From Paraescarpia echinospica (Eukaryota; Annelida; Polychaeta; Sabellida; Siboglinidae): a stretch of 64,000 nt of DNA. Below the pieces are notes generated by a model that was given only the letters and a program-made list of their open reading frames with translations, did not search any database and was not told the DNA's origin. The stretch lies in assembly GCA_020002185.1 (NCBI GenBank), contig CM034538.1, positions 3,378,773 through 3,442,772 on the forward strand, given 5' to 3'. The translations under genes were made by a program, and so were the position numbers. This document shows positions 29,962 through 43,166 of this stretch, in pieces (position 1 is the first letter of the stretch; each line of letters begins with the position of its first letter).

Positions 29962-30171
29962 AGCGGTTAAAAAAATATAATTAGGTTAGCTAGAGAAAAA
30001 AAGTTGGGGTTAACCTCGCGAAAATTTTAACAACAACCACTAAAGTGGTTGTTGTATAAATTTTCTGAAAATTTTCTGTTTTTGTCCCAGAGGGACAAAA
30101 ACATTAAATTTTCGCGAGGTTAACCCCAACTTTTTTTCTCTAGCTAACCTAATTATATATTTTTAACCGCT
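29962..30171. repeat. foldback with two inner hairpins at a contig end
   Basis: Arms of about 68 bp (29962-30030 and 30105-30171, starting AGCGGTTAAAAA) are inverted with 1-3 mismatches. The loop contains hairpin 1 (ACAACAACCACT/AGTGGTTGTTGT, about 30030-30055) and hairpin 2 (TTTTTGTCCC/GGGACAAAAA, 30079-30101). The scaffold gap begins at the arm tip. A second copy begins at 62069 inside hairpin 1. Confidence 0.85.
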
Positions 30172-31171
30172 NNNNNNNNNNNNNNNNNNNNNNNNNNNNN
30201 NNNNNNNNNNNNNNNNNNNNNNNNNNNNNNNNNNNNNNNNNNNNNNNNNNNNNNNNNNNNNNNNNNNNNNNNNNNNNNNNNNNNNNNNNNNNNNNNNNNN
30301 NNNNNNNNNNNNNNNNNNNNNNNNNNNNNNNNNNNNNNNNNNNNNNNNNNNNNNNNNNNNNNNNNNNNNNNNNNNNNNNNNNNNNNNNNNNNNNNNNNNN
30401 NNNNNNNNNNNNNNNNNNNNNNNNNNNNNNNNNNNNNNNNNNNNNNNNNNNNNNNNNNNNNNNNNNNNNNNNNNNNNNNNNNNNNNNNNNNNNNNNNNNN
30501 NNNNNNNNNNNNNNNNNNNNNNNNNNNNNNNNNNNNNNNNNNNNNNNNNNNNNNNNNNNNNNNNNNNNNNNNNNNNNNNNNNNNNNNNNNNNNNNNNNNN
30601 NNNNNNNNNNNNNNNNNNNNNNNNNNNNNNNNNNNNNNNNNNNNNNNNNNNNNNNNNNNNNNNNNNNNNNNNNNNNNNNNNNNNNNNNNNNNNNNNNNNN
30701 NNNNNNNNNNNNNNNNNNNNNNNNNNNNNNNNNNNNNNNNNNNNNNNNNNNNNNNNNNNNNNNNNNNNNNNNNNNNNNNNNNNNNNNNNNNNNNNNNNNN
30801 NNNNNNNNNNNNNNNNNNNNNNNNNNNNNNNNNNNNNNNNNNNNNNNNNNNNNNNNNNNNNNNNNNNNNNNNNNNNNNNNNNNNNNNNNNNNNNNNNNNN
30901 NNNNNNNNNNNNNNNNNNNNNNNNNNNNNNNNNNNNNNNNNNNNNNNNNNNNNNNNNNNNNNNNNNNNNNNNNNNNNNNNNNNNNNNNNNNNNNNNNNNN
31001 NNNNNNNNNNNNNNNNNNNNNNNNNNNNNNNNNNNNNNNNNNNNNNNNNNNNNNNNNNNNNNNNNNNNNNNNNNNNNNNNNNNNNNNNNNNNNNNNNNNN
31101 NNNNNNNNNNNNNNNNNNNNNNNNNNNNNNNNNNNNNNNNNNNNNNNNNNNNNNNNNNNNNNNNNNNNNNN
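30172..31171. other. assembly gap, 1000 N
   Basis: Exactly 1000 N, a placeholder length; the true distance and orientation are unknown. Confidence 1.
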
Positions 31172-32013
31172 GAAACCACACCTCAACACGATGAAATAAT
31201 CTTGATTACTGGCTTTTATGAATAATGATTACTACATTTACAAGTAGTGTCTTATTGTTTTATATCTTAACCTCTATATTCGAGAGTAAAGGTAATTCGG
31301 ACACAAAAACAACTCTGCACTACGAGTCAGTTTTCCAGGAAGCGTAATTCTGAAAGTAGAATGTCACGACTCGCCGAAAGACATAACACAATCAATCAAT
31401 CATTTCAGTTCTGGTTTAGCTTGTCCGCGACGTGAAAGCATAACTTACCGATGCGATGTGCGGTTGTTTTGATTGCGATGCTGTGCCAAATGTTTCCGTT
31501 GGAGTAAAGGGTTAATAGTCCTACGACTCCAAGATTTTTGTGGAAATGTTGTTTTCAGAGACATATCTAGAGACGAATTGCTCAGGCCAAAACAGCTTTC
31601 CAAAACATAAAAAACATTTTAACAAATAAAATATCTCATTTGAAGTAGGAAAACATGTACTGCAATGCTACATAGACTCCATATTGCTATAAGGGTGTGA
31701 ATTTTTGACAATTAAAAAAAATTCACAAAAACATAGAAACCAATTAAATGTGGCCCTTAGAAAGAATGATCCGACTGAAAAGAAAAGCAATGCAGTCATC
31801 ATTATGACAGCAAAATAAAGATCATTTATCAAAATTAGAACACAACAAGCAAGACTCGTAGGTCATGTAATGAGATAGAGGAAGTTGGAACATAATATTT
31901 ACAGTAACAACAGTACAGATAGAAGTAAAAAGACCCAGAGGACAACAGATAATGAAATAAAATATATATATACGTGAAACCCGGAAGTGACTCGCAACCT
32001 TGCTATTGTGCAG
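31172..32013. other. AT-rich intronic or upstream sequence of the ankyrin gene
   Basis: No exon recognised. The next exon (32014) starts inside an ankyrin repeat, so earlier exons of that gene must lie in or beyond the gap. Confidence 0.5.
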
Positions 32014-32188
32014 GAGGAGCGCACGCGCGACAAGGCCATCAACATGCTGCTGGAGTGCGGGGCTGACGTGAATCTGACGGACGACCGGAACCGAACGTCG
32101 CTCATGTACGCATGCGAGATGCGCTGCAATGACGTCATCAAGATCCTGCTGAAGACGAGCGTAAATCCAGATATCGCCGACGTAGACG
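32014..32188 (+). CDS. ankyrin-repeat host gene, internal exon
   Basis: Flanked by acceptor TTGCTATTGTGCAG and donor GACG/GTGCGT. Encodes about 58 residues forming 1.5-2 ankyrin repeats (INMLLECGADVNLTDD, SLMYACEMRCNDVIKILL). Phase 0 start, phase 1 end, matching the next exon at 33801. GC-rich coding, unlike the surrounding AT-rich DNA. Confidence 0.85.
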
Positions 32189-33800
32189 GTGCGTATATGT
32201 ATATATATATATATATATCGTTGGTGAACCGTGTTATTTTAAATAAGTGGTATCTACTTATATTTATTTATAAAAAATATAGATATAGCTTTCCATTTTC
32301 TGGATGTACCTTGTAATGTACACAATCTCCTCTCTTCGTAGAACATTTTGTTATCTTGGTTGTGCTTTATGGCTCAGTTGAGAGGATCGTGTTAAGAAGG
32401 ATACAGAATAGATGGGCAGAGGCCTACCTACAACGGGATAACATGCTCAAACTGGCTGTACCTGTAATGTTAGTGATCGTTCGCCAGGCGGCATCGTGGT
32501 CACATGAACATTAAACATTGAACGTTTAACTTTGACATGGACATTAACAACATTATGTTTATATGTCATCAAGTTATGTTCTACTATAACATCGTCCTAT
32601 GTGTATTTCGTGTTTTGTATTCAGTACGTTAGAATACAGACTGCATCACTGAATATATAATATCCTTCGTTAGAATCATTATGCATGCATTACTATACCA
32701 TAATTTAGACAGGCTCATAACAAACAAGATCTGGCCCTATTCAATTGTATCGTTGCGATATTGTATTACAGTTTGGGTTTGGCTTCTACTTTGAGGTTTA
32801 CGCCGCATGCAATCGTTCTCACGCTGCTGATTACGTCAGTGCCAGTCAGCAGTACCCGCTGGATGATCGCTTTGCGAAACTCAGAATTTAAGCTCAGCCT
32901 ATGAAATCGCTCACTAGATTAGTAGATCTAGGCAGGTCAGATGGTCATAATAAAACTAATCTCAACCAACCGTGGCTCGTGTTACATGTAATGTTTAGGA
33001 AGTAGAAGCAATTATTCGAATATACAAAACCGCTCAGCTAGTTTTGCATGGCAAACAACCCTGCCTTGCGAGGATGCATGCAAACGTATCATGTCGTTTC
33101 GTGACGTGTTCATTGAGCTCTTACGTTACCTGCTCGCTTGGTTAAGTGTAAGGTATTCGTGGCGTAAGGTGAAGGTTGACTAGGCTCTACATGGCTGCCT
33201 TCTACGCTCTGCACTAGTGAACGCAGTAGTTCAAGGAACGTAATAGTACCCTTATGAGAATATACATTTGGACATGAGTAACATAAACATAGTTTAAAAC
33301 TTGAGTTTAAATAGACATGCTTTGTTGAGTTAAACAGTTCTTTGCAAACGCCATCATAAAACACCATGTATATTGGGTAAGTAAAGGTAATGTTAGTCAG
33401 AAATTGTTGTAGCAATCGTAAATCTGCGAAATCATTGTTGTATTTTGTTTAACGTGTTCGTGTTTAAACTTAAATTGTAGGTGTGTGAGTCTTGTACATT
33501 GTGTGCAGCGTGTTCACGTGAAGACCATACGGGCTGTTTGTGGGGATTACAAAATCCTGTTATAAGATTAATACTAACTTCATTATTATAAGCCAACATT
33601 ATACAAACATCAGTATTAATCTCACTCGTAGAGTATCTGCCAGCGTCCCAATCTCGACTCCTTATCCCGATCCCGCCATGCGCTCAGTTTGATTGTTGGA
33701 CAATTGAACCGAGCGCGTGGCGCGATCGGGATATGGATAGGAAGTCGAGATCGTGGAGCTTGCAGACACACTCAACTAACCCAAAACCTACGCGTTCCAG
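32189..33800 (+). other. 1.6-kb intron of the ankyrin gene
   Basis: AT-rich, with a (TA)n run after the donor (32194-32219). No other gene recognised. The acceptor CGTTCCAG ends at 33800. Confidence 0.7.
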
Positions 33801-34771
33801 GTAACACGGCACTGCAACTGAGCGCGACGGTCGGCAACGACGTCGCCATTGAGATTCTCATCCGATGTTTCCGCCGTCTCGGCCTCAACGTCGACCACGT
33901 GAACAACGACGGGCTGACGGCGCTGATGGTCGCCGCCAAGAACGGCTTCATCCAGTGCGCGACAACGCTGGCCGTCGACGGCCGGGCGTGCATCTCATGC
34001 CGCGACCCCGAGAGCCGCATGAACGCCGAGGAGTGGGCGCGCTCCGCCGGCTGCTCGACGCCCGAGGTGTTGCCTTTCTCCGTGCACGCCGGCCTATATA
34101 ACTATCGCTACGAGAAGATCAGTTCGCCCGTCGCCGACAGCGACTCGTGCGCCAACCTCATCGACGAGGTCGTCTCCGAGGCGTCTCTGTCGCTCGGACA
34201 GGAGGACATCACTGGGGCACAGCGGCGGCTTTCTGAGCTGCACGTCTCGAGCGCCAGCACCGAGGATGAGCCCATCTATTCGGCGTTCAGGTCGAACGAA
34301 GAGTGCGAGACTCCGCCGCCTGGAAAGCCAGGCAACCTGCCGAGTATCCAACTCTCCAGCACCGAGCTGTTTATCGATCGTCAACAAGAGAAGCTGGACT
34401 CGTTGCCGTCGCTACCGAAGATACGGCCCAGTATTAAAGACACCGGCAGACGGTCGAAGTCGACGGGCAACCTGAAGGTGAGCAAGACGTTGCTACGGGA
34501 GGCCGGAGTCGGTCCGAGCGCGGGCACGTTGACCAGGTGTCAGGCGATCAAGTCCGACTCCCCCGTGCGCGCCCCGAGAAGTCCACAAACATCGGACACT
34601 GGTCCCTCTTACGGTAAAGGGATATCGAAAGCAGGACTTCTTATGGACAACGGTGTGACATTACCGGCATCGAAAAGGAACGCCACATGCGCGCCGACAC
34701 TCACCCGCCAGCACAGCCAAGGCAGTGGTCTTGCCAGCGCTAGTCGAATCGAGCTCGACTTGGACTCCTAG
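33801..34771 (+). CDS. ankyrin-repeat host gene, terminal exon (ANKRD34-like?)
   Basis: Continues the ankyrin domain (NTALQLSATVGNDVAIEIL, DGLTALMVAAKNGF) and a region EEWARSAGCSTPEVLP, then a long disordered Ser/Pro-rich tail. The tail has short conserved-looking pieces (KLDSLPSLPKIRP, GRRSKSTGNLK) and ends LDLDS before TAG 34769-34771. A few ankyrin repeats followed by a long low-complexity tail recall the ANKRD34 family, but I cannot confirm this by eye. It is the only clear host gene in the window and is open throughout. The 3' UTR may reach AATAAA near 35940 or 36272. Confidence 0.85.
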
Positions 34772-37660
34772 GCGTGCGCTGTTGGCGTCAGTGGACAGTC
34801 TGGTGAATCAGACGCCGTGACATTCTTCGTTTTGGATAGACACTGGCTTACGCCGTAGTGGTCGTCAACTCTGACTGTTGTGGCGCAAGAGCCCATACGT
34901 AGCATGGTGCAGATGAAGTCAGTTGGCTGAGAAAACATTGCAGAATTGGCACACTTCTGCTTTCGGTGGTCCCTCTTCTCGGCAGCCAGTTGTGTGGGAG
35001 CGGAGATATATATGTAAAACCAACCAATGTGACTACCAGAATGTAGATGTCTGGGTTGATGGTGATTGTGTGTCTGTTATTAGAGGATGTCGATTTTTGA
35101 GGTCCCCAGTTTAATGTATGCGGAATTCTAGAGGTTGAAGCACCCCATATTTACACATAATAGACAAGTTGCCCCCACCTACTTCAAGTTCGTATTCTAC
35201 ATAATTATAGCAGACACAGTATTCAAACTAAATTGCAATCAAACTAAGGTAATCTATGCTCACAGACTCGTTGTTTCAATCGTTTCTATGTGGGTAAATT
35301 GACCGTATGCAATCCTACTCTGTCCTTGTGAGATGTGTTTACATATTGCTGACTAAATAATGAGAGAACCAAATTTGTTTTCCGTAGGCCTATGGCATTC
35401 TGCACTGCCCGTATGATTTGATACTTAAAAAAGCATTGAGCACAGTTATAGCAAACGTAATCTAGCGTCATAATATGCCAGGTAAAGTGGATTAACACCT
35501 GCTATAAGTTTCAGTGGATTAACACATGCCATCATTTTCTGTGGATTAACACCTGCCATAATTTTCAGTGGATTAACACCTGCCATCATTTCCCCCAGTT
35601 GTAACAATATGATATTGACGCAGCGACGTATCAAGTATATTACATCTTCGCCGTTCGTTATTTAGTCTTCTCTAGTGAGCGGTTTTTAATTACCGCTAGT
35701 GTCATTCCTATTAAACACATGGTATATATACTCATCCATTTTAAAGTTGGACATTCAATCAGTCTATTTTAAACAAATCCGTTAAAAAAATAACTATACT
35801 TTATTTTAAACAAAAATATCCTAGTAACAGTGCCTGCGTCACTTGGTATGACAACTGTACTTCAACGGCAATACATGTTGTGACTAGAACCATCGGTGTC
35901 ACAACAATAAGGGAAAACGGTTGTGTATGGTATAATAAATAAAATGTATAATTTATGTTCATAGGGAAATGTTTGCACCCAACTGCGTCAACCTTTGCTT
36001 AAAACTTCAACATTTCATCAAAAAGGTCAATGTATAGTCTAATGTCGAAAACTATATAGCTGTCTAACTATTACATCCGTAACAGATCAGTATTAAGTGG
36101 TGTTTACCCGCTCCAATTGTTTATCCCGATTTAGTTGCGCGAACATTGCCTTGTGCAAACGATATGTGCTGCATTGCATTCCCTTTAATATAATCACTTG
36201 GAGCCAAGACGATTCGATTCTGCTAAGCGTGTGATTTGGACTCTCACGTGTGCCAGTCATTATATTTGATTCCAATAAACTCGCCTTTTGTTATCAGCGC
36301 TCAATCGTTTCCAACAATTTGAAAAGAAACCACTGCATGCCCATTTCGGGAAAGGGGCGACCAAAAACGGGGTCAACATCAGTCACCCATCATTTTTATA
36401 TTCCAACAGTGTGGTGGTACAACATGTTATACAGAAACGATTCAAAAAATATTGCCAAAGGCAACACGCCACGGACATAATGTATTGTTACCTATTTGCA
36501 GTAGCTAAAATAAAAATGATATTGGTTGTTGACCAATCACAACCATGTGGACGTACCACGTGATTTTGAGAATGTCGGCCAAATGACGGTTTGGTGCTTA
36601 ATTCTGACCGTGCGTGACCTTGTTCGTAGTTTTACGTAGTCCAACTGGCAAAATGTAAAATAATATACCTATAGAACTCTATACAATACTGCAACGACAG
36701 TATTGAACTAAGGAGCTTAATATAATTTCGCGTTCTCATTGGTTAGAGGTTTTGTGGTAAATGTTCTTCGGAAGTGTGTGCAAACGCATTGTACAGACTA
36801 TACAGTGGGTGGATCGGATCTTGAATGAGTCTGGTGTAGGTGTACAGTTCTGGTCGCTATCACAAAACGGTGCGTTGTTGTATATTTACAAAATAGCAAC
36901 CCAGTGCTGGACAAAACAAATAGTAGTTGTTCTAATTTTGGTTGGAAGACGAAGTCGGATCCGGAACTGGAGACGTTTGGAACATTAATGGGCACTACAC
37001 CAAAAACAGTGACACGTTGACGTATACACATTATAAGATAACTGATTGTGCATATATAAAAGGTACACGAGCACTAGTAAAGTTGGTGTAAATGTCTTGT
37101 AGTATAGTAAAACTAACGTTGTTACAGCTGCGGTGTATGCGCGTTGAATTTTTGAACTTATGTGTCGCAGTCGATGACGTGTATTTTTAACTCACAACAC
37201 TACGGCATGTGGCAAGTCCTGTTTATGAATTCTTATATAATTGATTGTTATTAATTTTATCTCAGGTTGAATCTACGTGCCCATATGTAACGAGTCTTGC
37301 CTCACACGCACAAACACACACGCGCACGCACACACACACAGACAGGCACACCGTGGTTACCCAGCTAAAACCGTGACGTCATGTCTACATCACAAATACA
37401 TCGTCTATCTGTTCTGTATCAAAGACTTCGAATCACGTATTTACCACTTCACAGTAAAGAGTGGTCTCATAATTCGCAAAGTCCAGAAAAACGAAGTGTA
37501 TTTTGCATTGGTTCTAGGCACCAACCATCCACACCAATACGTGGCGTCAAACGTCTATTTTTAGTGATCCAACATAGCCTCTAAAACCACAGACAATACC
37601 CACCAGATGAAACTGATGAGGCCCTACAAACATCATCCACCGTCCATCTTGCTGCCCAGT
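34772..37660. other. intergenic/3' UTR sequence, no gene recognised
   Basis: AT-rich. A 27-bp tandem repeat (GTGGATTAACACCTGCCAT, four copies) lies at about 35485-35590 and a CA/ACGC tract at 37305-37345. Only short frames without motifs. Confidence 0.6.
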
Positions 37661-37661
37661 G

Positions 37662-38620
37662 TTTAATAATAATAATAATAGACGTCTATCTAGCGCCTAT
37701 ATCCCCAGGAATCTGAGCTCAGAGGCGCAACATTCAAGAACCATTGGACAAATTCATTAACAAGGACAAGCAAGAGTCGTCATTAGAGCAAGGAACAACC
37801 GAAGATTAGGGTGGGAATACGATTTCAAATAAATAAGTCTTCAGTTTTTTACGAAAGGTAGTTATAGTCTCAAATGATTTTAAAGTGATATCTAGTTGAG
37901 TCCAGCTTTCGGGTGCAACTACAGAATAAGCACGTTTGCCAATATTAAGCTTGGTTTTTGGAACACAAAGTTGTGAAACAGATGATCTGAAATTCCTGGG
38001 GATATCAGAAAAACGAAGGAGACTAAACAAATAGGTTGGATGTTGTATAGAGAGGGCACGACATGTGACAGTGGCTAAATTGAATTGTATTCGATATGCA
38101 ACTGGAAGCCAATGCAACTGTCTAAGTAGGGGCAGAGATGGTGAGAAACGAGGTGCTTTTAGTACCACACGTTCTGTACACGTTGGAGTTTAACTAAGTC
38201 AATTTTAGCAATATTGTTTAGGAGTGTGTTGCAGTAGTCAAGGCGACTGCTAATTAGAGATACTGATATTGTTTTAGCAGTAGATAAACACAAATGACGC
38301 AGAGTTCGACGGAAATCACGAATATGGTAGAAACAGGATATACATACTTGAGAAATGTTCTGGTGAAAGCTGAAATCACTAGATTACGAACGGTATCTGT
38401 TGGTGATGTATCAGTACCAAGTAATTTAACTGGAAAGTAGTTAACAACATTGTTTCGTTGTTTTGTGTCAATAATAATTAGATAAGTTTTATCTGGATTT
38501 AGCTTCGGTTTACTTGCTTCCATCCACAGAAAGATGTCAGTGAGACAGTCATTTAAAGTTGATAGAGATGTTTGTGCATCAGTCGGTGAAAGTGATATAA
38601 ACACATGTGTATTACGAGCG
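37662..38620 (-). mobile_element. 5'-truncated L2/CR1-like LINE, RT C-terminal part
   Basis: Read leftward: SPTDAQTSLSTLNDCL..WM, KLNPDKTYLIII, LLGTDTSPTDTVRNL, a phase break, then RFSPSLPLLRQLHWLPVAYR and the C-terminal LRFSDIPRNFRSSVSQLCVP. These are the RT palm/thumb and tail of L2-like LINEs. The 3' end is an (ATT)n tail (37666-37680 as AAT). The region upstream of about 38620 is not LINE-like. Confidence 0.8.
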
Positions 38621-39008
38621 CTCAATTCGTTTTTAATGCCCAACGCGTGTACTCTGCCTACTTTAATAGGCATAGCACTCGCGATAGCATCACTGGGAAT
38701 TAGTAGGTCTGTAGGTTTCATTTGGATCTTGTGAACTTTATTTGCGACCACCACTAACGCACAAACGAGACGGTCATACATAAATATATATGTAATTGTT
38801 GCATCATATATTACACTCGTTTTGTGTGTATCACCTCACGTGTCCTGGACAGCTTCTGCAACACACGCACATACGCACGCACATACGCACGCACGCACAT
38901 ACGCACACACACACACATCAATCATTAAAGACTAAGTCACCTAATAGTAATCTTCAAAACAGGCTATCTTTACCTGCCAACTTCTTTTTTAATTCCGGGA
39001 GATTTAAC
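38621..39008. other. spacer with CA/ACGC tract
   Basis: No coding content; an ACGCACATACGCACGC run lies at 38863-38916. Confidence 0.6.
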
Positions 39009-42000
39009 AAGATTTAACAAGATTGCCATCCAGAAAATTACTCTGGATGGCAGGTGGACAAGGAAGCCTTTTGGCTTATCGAGAGTCCAATACTTTTTAT
39101 CTACATGTATCCCGCCTTTTTAAGGTGTGTGTCGATTTTATTTTTAAACATATTCACGCTACTAGCACCAACACAATCAGGAGATAATCTGTTCCATTCA
39201 TTTACAGTCCTTTGTGAGAATGAGAACTTTCTTATATCTAATCTACACTGCTCCTTTACTAATGTAGCTTCATGTCCTCTGGTCCTTCTATCTTTCTTAA
39301 CTGAGAAAAAAATGTTTCTATCAATATTTTCATAACCATTCAATATTTTAAACACTTCTATCTGATCTCCTCTGAATCTCCTGGTCTCTAGTGTTGTTAA
39401 ACCACATTCTTTTAGGCGTTTTTCATAACTAAGATCCCTCAGTTTTGGTATCATTTTAGTCGCTCTCCTCTGTACTCTTTCTGGCATATCTATGTCCTTC
39501 TTGCGATATGGCCTCCATGCTTGTATACAATATTCTAAATGAGGCCTCACTATTGTTTTGTACAGCGGTACTATTAATTCTTTTTTCTTATACGCTATAT
39601 TTCGCCTAATTAATCCAAGGATTTGATTTCCCTTTGACGCTGCAATTCCGCACTGCTCTGAAACCTTCATATCAGCACTAATGGTTAACCCCAAGTCCTT
39701 TTCTTTTACAGTAGTACTTAGAACAGTACCCCCCATTTTATATTTTACCTCTTCATTCCCATGACCTGTGTGGAGGCATTTACATTTCCCAAAATTGAAC
39801 AGCATTTGCCACTTTTCAGACCATTTGATCAACCTATCAAGATCATCTTGTAAATGCTGTCTGTCTCCATCACTTTTAATCCTTCTAAACACCTTTGTAT
39901 CATCCGCAAATTTTAACACCTTGCTTGTTATATCATCGTCCAAATCGTTGATATATATATTAAGAATAATATAGGTCCTAGTACTGATCCCTGTGGTACC
40001 CCACTCAATACCGATTTCCAGTTTGAAGCCTCCCCATCAACTACTACACGTTGTCTTCTGTCGTTCAGCCATTTTTCTATCCAGTTTATTATACCATTTC
40101 CTATGCCATGGGCCTTTAGCTTAAGGAGTAATCTTTGATGTGGTACTTTGTCGAAAGCTTTTTGAAAATCTAAATAGATTATATCTACTGGTGATCCCTC
40201 ATCTACCCAACTAGTGATGTCTTCCAAAAAACATAACATATTTGTTAAGCATGACCTCGCTTTTAAAAACCCATGTTGAGATGGGTTTATCAAGTTATGT
40301 TTAACAAGAAAATCCACCATGTGATTTTTAATTAGTCTTTCTAATTTGCCAAATCCCACTTTGATGTGGAAGCTCACTGGTCTATAGTTCTCTGACTTGT
40401 TTTCTCGAACCCAGCTTTTTAAAATAGCAATTTATAATGTTTGCCTCTTTCCATTCTAAGGAAACCCTCCCTCTTCTAATGACAAATTGAAAACTGTTGC
40501 AAGCGGTACGCTAATTTGTTCTAATTTCCAATAGTAGTTTGGGCGGAATCCGTCCGCTCCAGGTGATTTTATTATCCTTCATAGCCCTTATTTTTCTTAG
40601 CTTCACCATTTCAGAAGTTTTAATAACTGTCTAAATAGTCTGAATCTGCCCTTGAACTTAGCCTCTGGTACTTTGAAAGCCCGAGTGAACTAATATCTTC
40701 CCTGAAGTAAACACTGAACTAAAATACTCATTCAGGTCTTCTGCCATTAAGAATCCCTCTGATATTGTATTTCCAGCACTATCTTCTAGAGGACCGACCT
40801 TATCCTGAACTTTCTGTTTGCTTCGAATATGCGCATAAAAACTCTTACTGTCATGTTTTATATTACTAGCTAATTTTTTCTCATAGCTTCTCTTTGAATT
40901 TCTAATTTCAGCTGTAGCTTGATTAAGTGCTTCTTTATAAATGTTGTAGTCTTTATCATTTCCAGTACATCTATATGACTTCCACATCATTTGTTTATAC
41001 TTAATTTTTCTAATGGCTTCTTTCGATAAGTGTTTCTTTTTAGACTGTTTCCCTTGTTTTTTGAAGGGTACAAATTTATCGACTATGCACTTAATTTCAC
41101 TCTTTTATACATTCCAGCATTCTGTTGCTGTCTTATTTTGCAGTGTGTTATTCCAGTCTATCTTTGCTAAATATTTCCTCATGTCCTTATACCTTCCTTT
41201 GTGGACATTTCTCCTATACTGCTTTTTACTATTCCTTTCTGATTTTACTTTGATGGTAAAATGTATCAGTGGCTCACGTATCTTGACATTGTCAACTAAT
41301 TCATTCTGTGAGGACAAAACTATGTCTAACACATTCTCACCCCTGGTTGGTTCTAGCACATGTTGAGAAAAGAAAGTGTCTTGAACTAACACTACAAACT
41401 TTTGGTCCTCACTCCCCATACTCTGAAGAGATTTCCATTGCATATGCCCGTGGTCAAAATCCCCCATAATAATACAGTCCCGTTTGCTTACTTTCCTTAT
41501 AGCGTTTTGTATTTTTTCATTCTCTTCTATGCTTATGTTTGGACTTCGATAAACTAACCCAACTGTTAAGGTTGAGTTTCCTGTAACTATGTTACACCAA
41601 ACAGCTTCTTCGCAATCTGCTTCTCTTTCTAATTTTATTTCATAAGCCTGGATAGATTCTTTAATATATAAAATAACTCCACCTCCCCTTCTTCCTATTC
41701 TATCTTTCCTAAACATTACATATCCTGTCAGTCCCAGTTCGGCATCTGATATATCGGTGGTTGCCCATGATTCGGTTATACCTATTATGTGAGGGTCAAT
41801 ATCTTCTACCATAATGTTTAGTTCATTTCTTTTGTTTGCTATACTCCTTGCATTTAAACACACACATTTATATCCAGCTTCAGAAGAGTTTTCCAGATTG
41901 TTATTTGCTGATTTATTTGTGCTGTCTTTATCTATGCCTTCATTTTCAGGCTTTTCTGTGAGTCCCCCTGCGAATCTAGTTTAAATAGATGCTACCTGTC

Positions 42001-42195
42001 CCACTGTCAGCAGATCGCAGCAGGTTCTCTGAGAAAACTGCTGCCCCCTTTCCACTAAGAGGGAGGCCATCTCTCATGTACATATCTTCCCTCCCAACAA
42101 AGTATCCCCATAAATCTGTGAATCCCACCCCCTCTTCTTCACACATCTGCTGAACTAGTGCGTTGATCGCCATCCTTTTGCAGTTTCTATACGTT
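39009..42195 (-). mobile_element. CR1-type LINE copy A (ORF1 end, endonuclease, RT)
   Basis: Reading leftward from 42195: the end of ORF1 (EDMYMRDGLPLSGKG), the endonuclease (MCLNARSIANKRNEL, GITESWATT, GGGVILYIKESI, and GDFDHGHMQW where an Asn is expected). RT follows, broken by indels (SVLSGVPQGSVLGPILF; catalytic KFADDTKVF) with the C-terminal VQRRATKMIPKL. The 3' end carries TTAAATCTTG repeats (39001-39030). Several frameshifts. Copy B's 3' end abuts it at 42196. Confidence 0.88.
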
Positions 42196-43166
42196 TAACA
42201 AGATTTAACAAGATTGCCATCCAGAGAATTAACTCTAGATGGCAGGTGGACAAGGAAGCCCTTTGGCTTATCGAGAGTCCAACCCTTTTATCTACATATA
42301 TCCAGCCCTTCTGAGGTATGTGTCGATTTTATTTTTAAACATATTCACACTACTAGCACCACACAATCATCAGATAATCTGTTCCATTCATTCCGCGATC
42401 GCTGTTGAAATGAGAACTTTCTCACGTCTAATAATCTACACTGCTCCTTTACTAATGTAACTTCCTTGTCCTCTGAATCTTTCTATCTTTTCTTAACTGA
42501 AAAAACATATTTCCTATCAATATTTTCCTTAACCATTTCAATATTTTCTTGCTTCTATCTGATCTCCTCTCAATCTTCCGTTACTCTAGTGTTGTTAAAA
42601 CCACATTCTTTTAAGGCGTTTTCATAACCCTGAATCCCTCAGTTTTTGGTATCATTTTGAGTCGCTCTCCCTCTGGCCTCTATCTAGCATATCATGTCCT
42701 TCTTGCGGTATGGCCTCACGCTTGTATACAATAATATTACAAATGAAAGGGCCTAGCTGTTGTTTTTATTGCAATTGAGGTATTATTAGTTCTTTTTTCT
42801 TTATATGCTATATTTCGCCCTAATCAATCCAAAGGTTGTCGTTTCCTTTGAAGCTGCAATTCCACTGCTCTGAAACCTTCATCGGCCTAATTGTCAGCCC
42901 TAAGTCTTTTTCTTTTACAGTAGTATTTAGTACAGTTCCCCACATTGTATATGCTACATATTCGTTCCCGTGTCCTGTGTGAAGACATTTACATTTCCCA
43001 AAATTGAACAACATTTGCCACTTTTCAGACCATTTGATCAACCTGTCAAGATCATCCTGTAAATGCTGTCTATCTCCATCACTTTTAATCCTTCTAAACA
43101 CTTTTGTATCACCTGCAAATTTCAACACCTTGCTAGCTATATCATCGTCCAAATCGTTTATATATA

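Noticed and set aside
30149..31189. Frames of about 340 codons across the first gap, and similar ones across the second
   Set aside because: Composed of N translated as X; an assembly gap, not sequence.
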